From CAWCDJ01 sp963836015 (GTDB taxonomy: Bacteria > Acidobacteriota > Terriglobia > Bryobacterales > Bryobacteraceae): a stretch of DNA of 64,000 nucleotides. Location of the stretch: the NCBI GenBank assembly GCA_963836015.1, contig CAWIIF010000004.1, forward strand, positions 434,001 to 498,000. Reading direction: 5' to 3'. Positions 31,982-39,873 of the stretch are shown here, one piece after another (position 1 is the first letter of the stretch; each line of letters starts with the position of its first letter). Made by a program: the position numbers and the translations under genes. The notes under the pieces were generated by a model that did not search any database, had not been told where the DNA came from, and saw only the letters and a list, made by a program, of their open reading frames with translations.

Positions 31982-32947
31982 ATGCAGTTCGTTCGAGTTA
32001 CTAGTACCGCTGCCCTCTATCTGCTATTCGCGACGATGGTCCCCGCGTATTCGCAGCACGACCAGCAAGAGGAAAAAGGGGGCAAGCCGCAGGAACACGG
32101 ACAGCCCGCTCGACAACAGCAGGAGCACCAGCGGGCCCAACAGCCTCAGCAACAGCAACATGCCCAACCCGCTCGACAGCAGGAGCAGCAGCGGGCGCAG
32201 CAGCCCCAGCAACAGCAACATGCCCAACCCGCTCGACAGCAGGAGCAGCAGCGGGCTCAACAGCCCCAGCAACAGCAACATGCCCAACCCGCTCGACAGC
32301 AGGAGCAGCAGCGGGCTCAACAGCCCCAGCAACAGCAACATGCCCAACCCGCTCGACAGCAGGAGCAGCAGCGGGCCCAACAGCCCCAGCAACAGCAACA
32401 CGCCCAACCCGTTCGACAACAGGAGCAGCAGCGGGCGCAGCAGCCTCAGCAACAGCAACACGCCCAACCTGCTCGGCAACAGCAGGAGCAGCAGGCACAA
32501 CGCCCCCAGCAGGCCCGGCAACAACCGCAGCTGCAGCGTACGCAGGAGCAGGCAGTCGCGTGGCAGCAGCAGCGCGGATGGCATCAGCAGGGCGCGTGGC
32601 AGGGGCAAGCCACGTGGCAGCAGGACCGTGCTCAACGGTGGTCAAGCGATCATCGCACTTGGGCACAGCGTGGAGGCTACGGCGGTTACTACATTCCTCA
32701 GGCACAGTTCAATCTCAGTTTCGGAAGTCAACACTGGTTCCGGATCAACAGCCGCCCCATCATATACATGGGTTATCCTCGTTTTCAGTACGGCGGCTTC
32801 TCGTTCCTGCTCGTGGATCCCTGGCCGGAATACTGGGCGGAAAACTGGTACCAGGCTGATGAGGTTTACATTGGGTACGACGATGGATACTACTTGTACA
32901 ACCGCAGCTATCCGAGCGTTAGACTTGCGATCACGGTCATCATGTAG
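31982..32947 (+). CDS. Exported glutamine-rich repeat protein
   Basis: The product is 321 aa. ATG at 31982 is preferred because GGAGG lies 8 nt upstream; the ATG at 31976 is too close. Signal peptide: MQFVRVTSTAALYLLFATMV. Residues of about 25-185 are a low-complexity block of Gln, Ala, Arg, Pro and His built from a 20-residue repeat (core ARQQEQQRAQQPQQQQHAQP). The C-terminal 90 residues are aromatic and folded-looking, with SQHWFRINSRPIIYMGYPRFQYGGFSFLLVDPWPEYWAENWYQADEVYIGYDDGYYLYNRSYP. That domain recurs in acidobacterial exported proteins and has no known function. The long flexible block may act as a stalk or a self-associating region. Confidence 0.8.
   Translation: MQFVRVTSTAALYLLFATMVPAYSQHDQQEEKGGKPQEHGQPARQQQEHQRAQQPQQQQHAQPARQQEQQRAQQPQQQQHAQPARQQEQQRAQQPQQQQHAQPARQQEQQRAQQPQQQQHAQPARQQEQQRAQQPQQQQHAQPVRQQEQQRAQQPQQQQHAQPARQQQEQQAQRPQQARQQPQLQRTQEQAVAWQQQRGWHQQGAWQGQATWQQDRAQRWSSDHRTWAQRGGYGGYYIPQAQFNLSFGSQHWFRINSRPIIYMGYPRFQYGGFSFLLVDPWPEYWAENWYQADEVYIGYDDGYYLYNRSYPSVRLAITVIM
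32112..32500. repeat. 60-bp in-frame tandem repeats
   Basis: About six copies of a 60-bp unit, nearly identical in the middle copies (32160-32400), encode the Gln-rich 20-residue repeat. Conservation at the DNA level points to recent expansion by slippage or recombination. Confidence 0.85.
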
Positions 32948-32968
32948 CCGGCATACCGTGTGTTCCCC

Positions 32969-32981
32969 GGGCCGCCGGCCC
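32969..32981. terminator. Possible hairpin between convergent genes
   Basis: GGGCC-GCC-GGCCC lies between the stops of the glutamine-rich gene (plus) and the MgtA gene (minus). It is short and has no T-tract, so intrinsic termination is uncertain. Confidence 0.3.
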
Positions 32982-32986
32982 ACGTG

Positions 32987-35530
32987 TCAAAGCATCGCAT
33001 GGCGGCGATAAAACCAGGTCTTGACGCCCTGTACCAAGAGGAGGTAGGTCAAGGCAAGCAGCGAAATCGCACCTAGCAGCGATAGCGGCAATGGCGTAAA
33101 CCCAAGGACGGCGCCGAGGCGGGTGTACGGCAGCACGGCTCCGGCAACAGAGATGGCAATTACCCCGATCAGTAACCGCCCACTCGGACGGCTGTGAAAC
33201 GGATTGCCGGCGGTCCGGATTACAAACACGACCAGCGTCTGAGTAGCGAGGGATTCCACGAACCATCCGGTCCGGAACAGCGGCGCATTGGTGGAAGCGT
33301 GGAACAACCAGAGGAGAACCCCGAAGGTGAGGAAATCGTAGATGGAACTGATGGGGCCGATGATCATCATGAACTGGCGAATGAACGAAATTTGCCATCG
33401 TTTGGGTTTGTGCAGCAGGGCCGGATCGACGTTGTCGCCCGGCACGGCGACCTGCGACGTGTCGTACAGGAAGTTGTTCAGCAGGATTTGAGTCGGCAAC
33501 ATGGGAAGGAACGGCAGGAAAAGCGAGGCCGCGGCCATGCTGAACATATTGCCGAAGTTTGAGCTGGTGCTCATGATGATGTACTTCATGATGTTGGCGA
33601 AGCATCGGCGTCCTTCAACTACTCCCTCGTTCAAAACCGCCAGGTCCTTCTCCAGCAGGATGATCTTCGCGGCATCTTTTGCCACATCCACGCCATTCAT
33701 TACGGAAATGCCGACGTCCGCAGTGTGCAGTGACGGCGCGTCGTTAATGCCGTCGCCGATGTACCCGACGACGTGCCCGCGCGCCTTCAGGCCGAGGATG
33801 ACCCGGTCCTTCTGTTCCGGAGACACGCGGGCGAAAATGGCGCCGTGCTCCGCCTGGTAAGCCAGGGCGGCATCGTCCATCGTGTCGACCTGGCTTCCGG
33901 TGACAATGCGGTCTGTAGGCAGCCCGACGTCGTGGGCTACCTTTTGCGTCACGTACTGGTTGTCGCCGGTCATGATCACCACGGAAACACCGTTCTGGTT
34001 CAGCGCCTTGAGAATGGCAACAATCCCGTCCTTGGGCGGGTCCAGGAAAGCCGCGAACCCAGCCAGCGTCATCTCCTGCTCGGCCGCCTGCGAATAAGTG
34101 TCCTGCTTCCCCACTGTCAGGACTGCCACCCCAAGGGTGCGGTACCCGTCTGCGCTCAACTTCTTGTAGGTCTCTGCCGCTTGGGCTCGCCGGCCTTCGT
34201 CGAACGGTTGGGGTTCCCCGTCGATGATGACGCTTCCGCAGACGGCAAAGACACTCTCCGCCTCGCCCTTGGTAATGAGGAGGTGTTCGCCGCCGCGGCT
34301 CACCACCACGGATAGGCGCTTGCGGTTGAAATCGAAAGGGATCTCGTCCACCTTGGCATATTCCGCAATGGCGGGGTGCTCATGCTTCAAGATGGCGGTG
34401 TCGAGTGGACTTTTGATGCCGGCCTGAAAGTAACTGTTCAGGTAGACGAACCGGAGGACGTTTTCGTTGTCCTGGCCATGAACGTCCACGTGCCGGTCGA
34501 GCACGATCTCGCCTTCGGTCAGGGTCCCGGTCTTATCACTGCAGAGAATCTCCACGCTGCCGAAGTCTTCGATGGCCGAAAGTTGCTTGACAAGAACCTT
34601 TTCTCTGGCCATCCGGCGCGCGCCTTGCGCCAACGTAATCGTGATGATCATCGGCATCATCTCCGGCGTCATCCCGACGGCCAGGGCGACCGAGAACAAG
34701 AACGATTCCAGCAGCGGACGATGTAAGAGGATGTTCACCAGCAAGACGAAGAGCACCAGCAGCATGATCACTCGCGTGATCATCAACCCGAAGTGGCGTA
34801 TTCCGCGGCCGAATTCGGTCTCCGGCGGCCGCATGGCCAGCCGTTGGGCAATCTCGCCGAAAGCGGTGTCTGAGCCTGTTCGAACGATCACTGCGGTGCC
34901 GATTCCCGTCTGAACGGCCGTCCCCAGGAAAACGCTATTGCTGGCGTCGGCAATGTTGTGCTGCCCCTCGGGAAGGTCAGCCGCCGCCTTGTCGACCGGC
35001 AAAGACTCTCCCGTGAGCCCGGACTCGCGCACGTGCAGGTCCCTGGCGTCCAATAGCCGGGCATCGGCCGGCGCCAGGTCCCCCGCATTGAGCCGTACGA
35101 CATCCCCCGGGACCAGTTCCGCGACCGGCAACTCGAGTTCGTGTCCGTCGCGCAACGCCGCGGCGGTTCTGGCAACCCGCTTTCGAATATCCTCCACCGC
35201 ATGTCGAGCCTGAAACTCCACGTAAAAGTTCACCATCACGCTGAGCAGGACAATGGCGATGATGATTGTGCCGCCGACCGGATCGCGCAGCACGATCGAG
35301 ATCCCGCTGGCCGCCAGGAGAACGAGGACAAGGGGATTGGCGAAAAAGCGGAGGAAATTAATGAGGGCGGCGAAGCGAGGCTCTCCCACCAGGCTGTTTG
35401 GGCCATGGAGGCGCAGTCTCTGTTCCGCCTCGGTGGAAGTCAGGCCGGCAGGAGTCGCTTGAAGCTGGTCAAGCAGGCCTCGCAGGGGCATATCCCAGAA
35501 GCGGTCCAGCGTCTTGTCTGGTTTCCTCAT
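32987..35530 (-). CDS. mgtA: Magnesium-translocating P-type ATPase (MgtA type)
   Basis: The product is 847 aa, of normal length. It has an N-terminal cation-ATPase domain, membrane helices M1-M2, the actuator domain with ESGLTGES, the M4 motif ALAVGMTPEMMPMI diagnostic of MgtA/MgtB, the phosphorylation motif CSDKTGTLTEGE, nucleotide-binding KGEAESV, the hinge MTGDNQYVT, the P-domain motif GDGINDAPS, and six C-terminal helices with QILLNNFLYDTSQ. It drives Mg2+ uptake across the inner membrane. It is divergent from the small protein at 35820. The promoter at 35606-35620 and dyad at 35689-35703 suggest sigma54 control instead of a visible Mg2+ riboswitch. Confidence 0.93.
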   Translation of the reverse strand: MRKPDKTLDRFWDMPLRGLLDQLQATPAGLTSTEAEQRLRLHGPNSLVGEPRFAALINFLRFFANPLVLVLLAASGISIVLRDPVGGTIIIAIVLLSVMVNFYVEFQARHAVEDIRKRVARTAAALRDGHELELPVAELVPGDVVRLNAGDLAPADARLLDARDLHVRESGLTGESLPVDKAAADLPEGQHNIADASNSVFLGTAVQTGIGTAVIVRTGSDTAFGEIAQRLAMRPPETEFGRGIRHFGLMITRVIMLLVLFVLLVNILLHRPLLESFLFSVALAVGMTPEMMPMIITITLAQGARRMAREKVLVKQLSAIEDFGSVEILCSDKTGTLTEGEIVLDRHVDVHGQDNENVLRFVYLNSYFQAGIKSPLDTAILKHEHPAIAEYAKVDEIPFDFNRKRLSVVVSRGGEHLLITKGEAESVFAVCGSVIIDGEPQPFDEGRRAQAAETYKKLSADGYRTLGVAVLTVGKQDTYSQAAEQEMTLAGFAAFLDPPKDGIVAILKALNQNGVSVVIMTGDNQYVTQKVAHDVGLPTDRIVTGSQVDTMDDAALAYQAEHGAIFARVSPEQKDRVILGLKARGHVVGYIGDGINDAPSLHTADVGISVMNGVDVAKDAAKIILLEKDLAVLNEGVVEGRRCFANIMKYIIMSTSSNFGNMFSMAAASLFLPFLPMLPTQILLNNFLYDTSQVAVPGDNVDPALLHKPKRWQISFIRQFMMIIGPISSIYDFLTFGVLLWLFHASTNAPLFRTGWFVESLATQTLVVFVIRTAGNPFHSRPSGRLLIGVIAISVAGAVLPYTRLGAVLGFTPLPLSLLGAISLLALTYLLLVQGVKTWFYRRHAML

Positions 35531-35605
35531 GCGCAGCCTTTCCCTTGAATTCTACACGCCGTTTGGGCTTGGTACCTCGCCTACCGGACGGTCTCGGGTC
35601 TGATT

Positions 35606-35620
35606 GCACGGCTGGTGCCA
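35606..35620 (-). promoter_or_regulatory. Sigma54-like promoter for mgtA
   Basis: The minus strand reads TGG-CACCAGCCG-TGC-A, 76 bp before the mgtA start. TGGCAC matches the classical -24 element. The dyad at 35689 lies 69 bp upstream. Confidence 0.5.
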
Positions 35621-35688
35621 AGTGAAGTGGAACTGGGGAGACAACTCGCGGCCGCCGCGCGTTCGGAATGCAGCAACTGCCGGGTTCC

Positions 35689-35703
35689 GTGCAAGTTTTG
35701 CAC
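35689..35703. promoter_or_regulatory. Perfect TGCA dyad between divergent promoters
   Basis: GTGCAA-GTT-TTGCAC is a perfect 6-3-6 inverted repeat, the best copy in the window. It is 69 bp from the mgtA promoter and 75 bp from the promoter at 35778, so it could serve both directions. Confidence 0.55.
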
Positions 35704-35777
35704 CTTGCGCCATGCGGTTCCCTGGAACGGCAGCGCCGGTCGGCCAGCAGTCCTCATCTAGCTCCAACTTGCCGCTT

Positions 35778-35792
35778 TGGACCCGCACCTGC
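35778..35792 (+). promoter_or_regulatory. Sigma54-like promoter for the lmo0937-type gene
   Basis: TGG-ACCCGCACC-TGC-A, 28 bp before the ATG at 35820. The predicted transcript start falls just ahead of the AAGGAG ribosome site. Confidence 0.45.
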
Positions 35793-35819
35793 AGTTCTGT
35801 TTCGTGAAGGAGCAAGAAG

Positions 35820-35972
35820 ATGCTTTGGACAATCTGTGTAATCCTGCTGGTTTTGTGGGCGTTGGGAATGCTGACCTCCTACACCGCCGGCGGGCTGATT
35901 CATATCCTGTTGATCGTTGGTTTGGTGATACTGGTAATCCGCCTGGTTCAAGGGCGCAGGATTCTTGGTTAG
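35820..35972 (+). CDS. lmo0937-family membrane protein, 50 aa
   Basis: ATG at 35820 has AAGGAG 8 nt upstream. The product MLWTICVILLVLWALGMLTS, then YTAGGLIHILLIVGLVILVIRLVQGRRILG, has two hydrophobic helices with the Trp-Leu-Gly and GGLIHILL motifs of the small lmo0937 membrane-protein family. Function is unknown. It is followed 66 bp later by another small membrane protein and is divergent from mgtA. Confidence 0.85.
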   Translation: MLWTICVILLVLWALGMLTSYTAGGLIHILLIVGLVILVIRLVQGRRILG

Positions 35973-36038
35973 TAAGTTCATCAAGCAGGCGATCGGGCAG
36001 CGGATTGCTACGTTGGTATTTCAGGAGAGTAACAGAAT

Positions 36039-36230
36039 ATGCCTTTGATAACCATCGTCATCGCGCTGATCGTAGTCGGCGTGGGCTTGTGGCTCATCAA
36101 TACGTTCATCCCTATGGCCTCCAGCATCAAAACCATTCTGAATGTGGTAGTGGTGGTTGCGGTCGCAATTTGGGTCCTGCAGGCTGTTGGAATGTGGGGG
36201 CGTATAACCAGTTATAAGTTTACGCAATGA
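36039..36230 (+). CDS. Thivi_2564-family membrane protein, 63 aa
   Basis: CAGGAGAG lies upstream of the ATG. Two helices (LITIVIALIVVGVGLWLINTFIPM and IKTILNVVVVVAVAIWVLQAVG) are joined by ASSIKT, the pattern of the Thivi_2564-type small membrane family, whose function is unknown. Its stop codon overlaps an ATG of the next frame (36227-36230). It probably belongs to one transcript with the lmo0937-type gene. Confidence 0.8.
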   Translation: MPLITIVIALIVVGVGLWLINTFIPMASSIKTILNVVVVVAVAIWVLQAVGMWGRITSYKFTQ

Positions 36231-36256
36231 GCCGTTGCAGTTTGCCAGGTGCCTTA

Positions 36257-36838
36257 ATGACACGATTCGGCATGGTTCTGCTGTGCGCGATTCCGGTTGT
36301 AGGTATGGCTCAGCCTACGGATTCGCTCGACCTGACGGAAAAGCTGCGCTTTCATGCCGAAAATGTTTATAGCCCGCTATCAATGGCGGGATCCGCTGCA
36401 TACGCGGGAATACTGCAGGCTATCGGCACGCCCGAAGAGTGGGGACAGGGAGCCGGCGCCTACGGCAAGCGTTTTGCTTCGACCGTCGCCTGCTCCGCAA
36501 TCCACTCTGGGCTCGCATTTGGTTTGGATTCCACTCTGCACCAGGACCCGCGGTATTTCCGGTCCCTCGGCACAGGGTTCTGGCACCGAACGGCCCACGT
36601 GCTCCGCGGAACAATATTGACACGCACCGACCGCGGTGGTGAGACGCTGTCGACATGGCGTCTGGGTAGTGCGTACGGCGCCGCCTTCCTTTCGAACCAG
36701 TGGTATCCGGACCGCCTGAATACCGTGCGCCTGGGCGTGCTGCAGGGATCCCTCCAGCTCGGGTTCGATTTCGCCAGCAATTTCGGCTCTGAGTTCTGGC
36801 CGGATCTCAAACGGAAGATTCTGCGCCGAAAGCCCTGA
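36257..36838 (+). CDS. Exported protein of unknown function, 193 aa
   Basis: ATG at 36257 starts a clear signal peptide (MTRFGMVLLCAIPVVGMAQP). The frame is open from 36227, where an ATG overlaps the previous stop. The mature protein is helical with small residues: YSPLSMAGSAAYAGILQAIGTPEEWGQGAGAYGKRFASTVACSAIHSGLAFGLDSTLHQDPRYF. GRGTILTRTDRG-like and FDFASNFGSEFWPDLKRKIL segments follow, with QDPRYF and WPDLKRK the most motif-like. Similar proteins occur widely in Acidobacteria and may sit in or on the outer membrane. No function can be assigned. Confidence 0.7.
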   Translation: MTRFGMVLLCAIPVVGMAQPTDSLDLTEKLRFHAENVYSPLSMAGSAAYAGILQAIGTPEEWGQGAGAYGKRFASTVACSAIHSGLAFGLDSTLHQDPRYFRSLGTGFWHRTAHVLRGTILTRTDRGGETLSTWRLGSAYGAAFLSNQWYPDRLNTVRLGVLQGSLQLGFDFASNFGSEFWPDLKRKILRRKP

Positions 36839-36866
36839 ACCATGCATATCGCCAGAGAGGTTGACC

Positions 36867-37298
36867 ATGAGTCTGCACATCGAACAGCGGGAAAGCGAAG
36901 GCATCATCATTCTCGACCTGAAAGGCCCACTCACTTTGGGTCATGGAGATCTGGAACTGCGCGACAGACTACCTGCGCTGCACCAATCCGGCAAGGTCAA
37001 TATCATACTGAATCTCAAAGACGTCAGCGAAATTGACAGCACTGGACTGGGGACGCTGGTATTTGGACTCGCCAGGCTGCGTAAAACCGGCGGCAGGCTC
37101 GCACTGGTAAACCTCAATCGGGCGCATCTGGAACTCTTCTTGTTGACCAAGCTAGCCATCGCCTTTGAATTCTTCGATGATGAACGGGATGCGGTGAACA
37201 GCTTCTTTCCGGATCGTGCGCTGAAGCGCTTCGACGTCCTCAGCTTCGTTCAGGACGACGGCGGCCATGGATCGGATCAGTCTAGCCCGGATCGCTGA
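36867..37298 (+). CDS. STAS-domain anti-sigma factor antagonist
   Basis: The product is 143 aa. ATG at 36867 has AGAGAGG 6 nt upstream. The STAS fold starts LHIEQRESEGIIILDLKGPLTLGHGD and carries the phosphorylatable serine in DVSEIDSTGLGTLV (Ser58). After about residue 105 the tail FFPDRALKRFDVLSFVQDDGGHGSD extends beyond the usual STAS length. Such proteins release sigma factors or other partners by binding a kinase/anti-sigma protein. No partner kinase of the RsbW type is encoded beside it. Confidence 0.87.
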   Translation: MSLHIEQRESEGIIILDLKGPLTLGHGDLELRDRLPALHQSGKVNIILNLKDVSEIDSTGLGTLVFGLARLRKTGGRLALVNLNRAHLELFLLTKLAIAFEFFDDERDAVNSFFPDRALKRFDVLSFVQDDGGHGSDQSSPDR

Positions 37299-37341
37299 GC
37301 CCGTTTTCCACGAGGCTCGTTAAACGCTAGAATAGAACGAG

Positions 37342-38748
37342 ATGCGCCAAGAGCCTGCGGTTTCTGGTCGGATCCTCATCGTCGATGATGACCAGCGGCA
37401 ATGTATTGCCCTGGCTGGCATGCTGTCCGAGTCTGACTTTGAGACGCAGGTCGCAGGCGACGGACAGGAAGCGCTGGATCGTCTCACGGCCTTCAACCCT
37501 GACGTCATCGTTGCGGATTTGGTCATGCCGCGCATGGACGGCTTTGAACTGCTCCGGCACCTGAAGGAAAGTGGCGACCTCACTCCGGCGATCGTACTCA
37601 CCGGTTTCGGCAGCCTGGAAAAGGCGCTGTCAGCTGTTCATGACCTCAGGGCATTCTGGTTCCTGGAAAAACCCGTAGAGCCGCGCGCCTTCAAGGCTCT
37701 TCTGGAACGCGCGATTCGCTACAAGAGAAGTCTGCAGAAGACCGATGAGCTCAAGCGCGACCTGAGCCTCCGCGGCGTGCTCGGGGACATGGTGGGAATT
37801 TCCCCGGCAATGCAGCAGATCTTCTCACTCATCAGGCAGGTGGCGCCCACTTCAGCGCCCGTATTGATCAGAGGAGAGAGTGGCACTGGGAAGGAGCTGG
37901 TTGCGCGGGAGATTCATAAGAACAGCCCCCGCAGCGATGGCCCTTTCGTCGCGATCAATGCAGCCGCCTTGCCGGAGACCCTGATTGAGAGCGAGTTATT
38001 CGGGCATGAGAAAGGCGCGTTTACGGGGGCCATGGAGCGTTCGGCCGGCTGTTTTGAGCAGGCCCACGGGGGCACTTTATTTCTCGACGAGATCGGCGAG
38101 ATGCCGCACTCTACGCAACCGAAGCTGCTGCGCGTTCTCGAGGATTTGCGAGTGCGACGGCTTGGCGGTAAAAAAGAAATCCCCGTAGACGCTCGGGTTC
38201 TTGCCGCGACCAGTCAGGAACTGGGAACGCATTTGCGCGAAGAACTTTACTATCGCCTGAGTGTATTCCAGATCGTAATTCCGCCGCTGCGCGAACATAA
38301 AGAAGATATCCCGCCGATCGCTCATGCCATGCTGCACAATCTGAACACGAAGCACAGCACGCGGGTTACTGGGGTCGATGCCGAAGTGCTGGATCTGATG
38401 CATCGGTACGATTGGCCAGGTAATGTGCGCGAGTTGCGCAATGTTCTGGAGCGGGCCATCATCATTGCGGGTGAGGGCTTGATCCGGCTAACGCACCTTC
38501 CGTCCCCTTCATTCGGTGCGTGTCCGGATCCGTATACCCGGCGGTCACCCGACCATGAAGACCCTATTATGCTCCGGCCTGGCCAGCCACTCACGAAAAT
38601 CGAAGACGCTTACATCCAACTTACCCTCGAGCATGTACACGGCAATCGCAAACGCGCCGCCGAGATGTTGGGGATCAGCCTGCGGACGCTGCAGAACCGG
38701 ATCGCCTCGCTGCGCGCAGGGGCGGAGACGGCAACTCCAGGCTCCTGA
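37342..38748 (+). CDS. NtrC-family sigma54-dependent response regulator
   Basis: The product is 468 aa. Receiver domain: IVDDDQRQ, phospho-Asp59 in VADLVMPRMDG and Lys in LEKPVEP. AAA+ domain (about 150-375): Walker A GESGTGKE, the sigma54-contact loop GAFTGAM, Walker B TLFLDEIGEM, and sensor RVLAATSQELG where Ser replaces the more usual Asn. A C-terminal Fis-type helix-turn-helix (NRKRAAEMLGISLRTLQNRI) binds enhancers. It activates sigma54 RNA polymerase when phosphorylated. No kinase gene is adjacent. It is the only such activator in the window and a candidate regulator of the TGG-N9-TGC promoters, which is inference. Confidence 0.92.
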   Translation: MRQEPAVSGRILIVDDDQRQCIALAGMLSESDFETQVAGDGQEALDRLTAFNPDVIVADLVMPRMDGFELLRHLKESGDLTPAIVLTGFGSLEKALSAVHDLRAFWFLEKPVEPRAFKALLERAIRYKRSLQKTDELKRDLSLRGVLGDMVGISPAMQQIFSLIRQVAPTSAPVLIRGESGTGKELVAREIHKNSPRSDGPFVAINAAALPETLIESELFGHEKGAFTGAMERSAGCFEQAHGGTLFLDEIGEMPHSTQPKLLRVLEDLRVRRLGGKKEIPVDARVLAATSQELGTHLREELYYRLSVFQIVIPPLREHKEDIPPIAHAMLHNLNTKHSTRVTGVDAEVLDLMHRYDWPGNVRELRNVLERAIIIAGEGLIRLTHLPSPSFGACPDPYTRRSPDHEDPIMLRPGQPLTKIEDAYIQLTLEHVHGNRKRAAEMLGISLRTLQNRIASLRAGAETATPGS

Positions 38749-38778
38749 GCTGCTTGCCTCCGTGCAACCCGGATTGAA

Positions 38779-39681
38779 ATGGGCGGAGAGTTAAAGCCAC
38801 CACTGCCAAACACGCCTCCCCGCATCTGGAGATCCGCATGGCTCCTACTCAGGGCGTTGCCGGAAGTGTCCAGGCAGGCATCGAGCGATTGGCTCAACGA
38901 TAATGCTCCGCGTCTCGGCGCTGCCGTCGCATTTTATACCCTTCTATCGCTTGCGCCCGTCGTTGTTATAGCCGTCGCCGTGGCCGCTGTTGTTTATGGT
39001 CAAAATGCTGCCCAAGGCCTGTTCGCGTCGCAAATTCGGGGCGTGGCCGGGCCTGAAGCAGCCCGGACAATTCAGGACATCATCATAGGCGCCTACCAAC
39101 CCCGAGCAGGCGTGATTGCGACTTTGCTCGGCCTCGCCACACTCGCTTTTGGCGCCTCTTCCGTGTTTGTAGAGTTGCACGACGCGATGAACACAATCTG
39201 GGATGTTCCCCTTCCCCTCGATCGAAGCAATGTCGCCACGATCGTTCGCCTGATCAAAGATCGCTTCTATTCTTTCGCGACCGTGCTGGGCATCGGCTTT
39301 TTGCTGCTGGTTTCCCTGGTGCTGAACGCCGTGATCGCGGCGATGGGCATCGCTCTGCCGCGGGCCGCAACGTTCGTGATGTCATTTTTGGTGATCACGG
39401 TGCTGTTTGCTGCCCTCTACAAAATCGTTCCCGGCGTCAGATTGAAGTGGAGCGACGTATCTATCGCGGCCACAATCACTTCATTGCTAATTATCATTGG
39501 CAATCAGTTTATGGAGTTGTACTTCGCGCATACCAGCTTCGGGTCAACGTATAGTGCTGCCGGCTCGCCCATTGTGGTTTTGCTTTGGGTATATTACTCG
39601 GCGCAAATATTCTTTTGGGGTGCCGAGTTCAGTAAGGTATACACGAAGACCTTGGGATCGCAAAGCCATTTCACACTTTGA
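38779..39681 (+). CDS. YihY/BrkB-family inner-membrane protein
   Basis: The product is 300 aa with six predicted helices. Family motifs: DNAPRLGAAVAFYTLLSLAPVVVIAVAVA near residue 45, then FGASSVFVELHDAMNTIWDV, FLLLVSLVLNAVIAA, YKIVPGVRLKWSDVSIAATITSLLI and GSTYSAAGSPIVVLLWVYYSAQIFFWGAEFSKVY at the end. Length is normal. It was once called RNase BN and is now an inner-membrane protein of unclear role. It follows the NtrC-type gene by 30 bp, so the two may be co-transcribed, but no strong ribosome site is seen. Confidence 0.9.
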   Translation: MGGELKPPLPNTPPRIWRSAWLLLRALPEVSRQASSDWLNDNAPRLGAAVAFYTLLSLAPVVVIAVAVAAVVYGQNAAQGLFASQIRGVAGPEAARTIQDIIIGAYQPRAGVIATLLGLATLAFGASSVFVELHDAMNTIWDVPLPLDRSNVATIVRLIKDRFYSFATVLGIGFLLLVSLVLNAVIAAMGIALPRAATFVMSFLVITVLFAALYKIVPGVRLKWSDVSIAATITSLLIIIGNQFMELYFAHTSFGSTYSAAGSPIVVLLWVYYSAQIFFWGAEFSKVYTKTLGSQSHFTL

Positions 39682-39757
39682 CTGAACATCGCTTCTCGAT
39701 GGCTTGTTAAAGCTCGGCGTTCGATCCGGGCGCAGCGAAACGGGGCGCGCGTGACAA

Positions 39758-39814
39758 CTGATCGAGGCTGCGCGCCGTCGGGAGATCGACGCGGTGCTGG
39801 TTTGGCGGCTCAAT
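39758..39814 (+). pseudogene. Fragment of a serine recombinase (resolvase) gene
   Basis: The frame reads LIEAARRREIDAVLVWRLN, the conserved segment before the LDRxxRS motif in the catalytic domain of serine recombinases. The frame is closed by TGA a few codons upstream, and the homology ends after Asn. Only about 19 codons remain. It is a relic of a mobile element or invertase between the BrkB and receiver genes. Confidence 0.55.
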
Positions 39815-39873
39815 GGGAGAGATTGCGGCGCGGCTTGTATTTATCAATACACTACGATAGTCTTTAATAGAGC

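Noticed and set aside
32112..32500. Regular 60-bp repeats as a possible CRISPR array
   Set aside because: There are no unique spacers; the units are continuous, in frame and encode a Gln-rich peptide.
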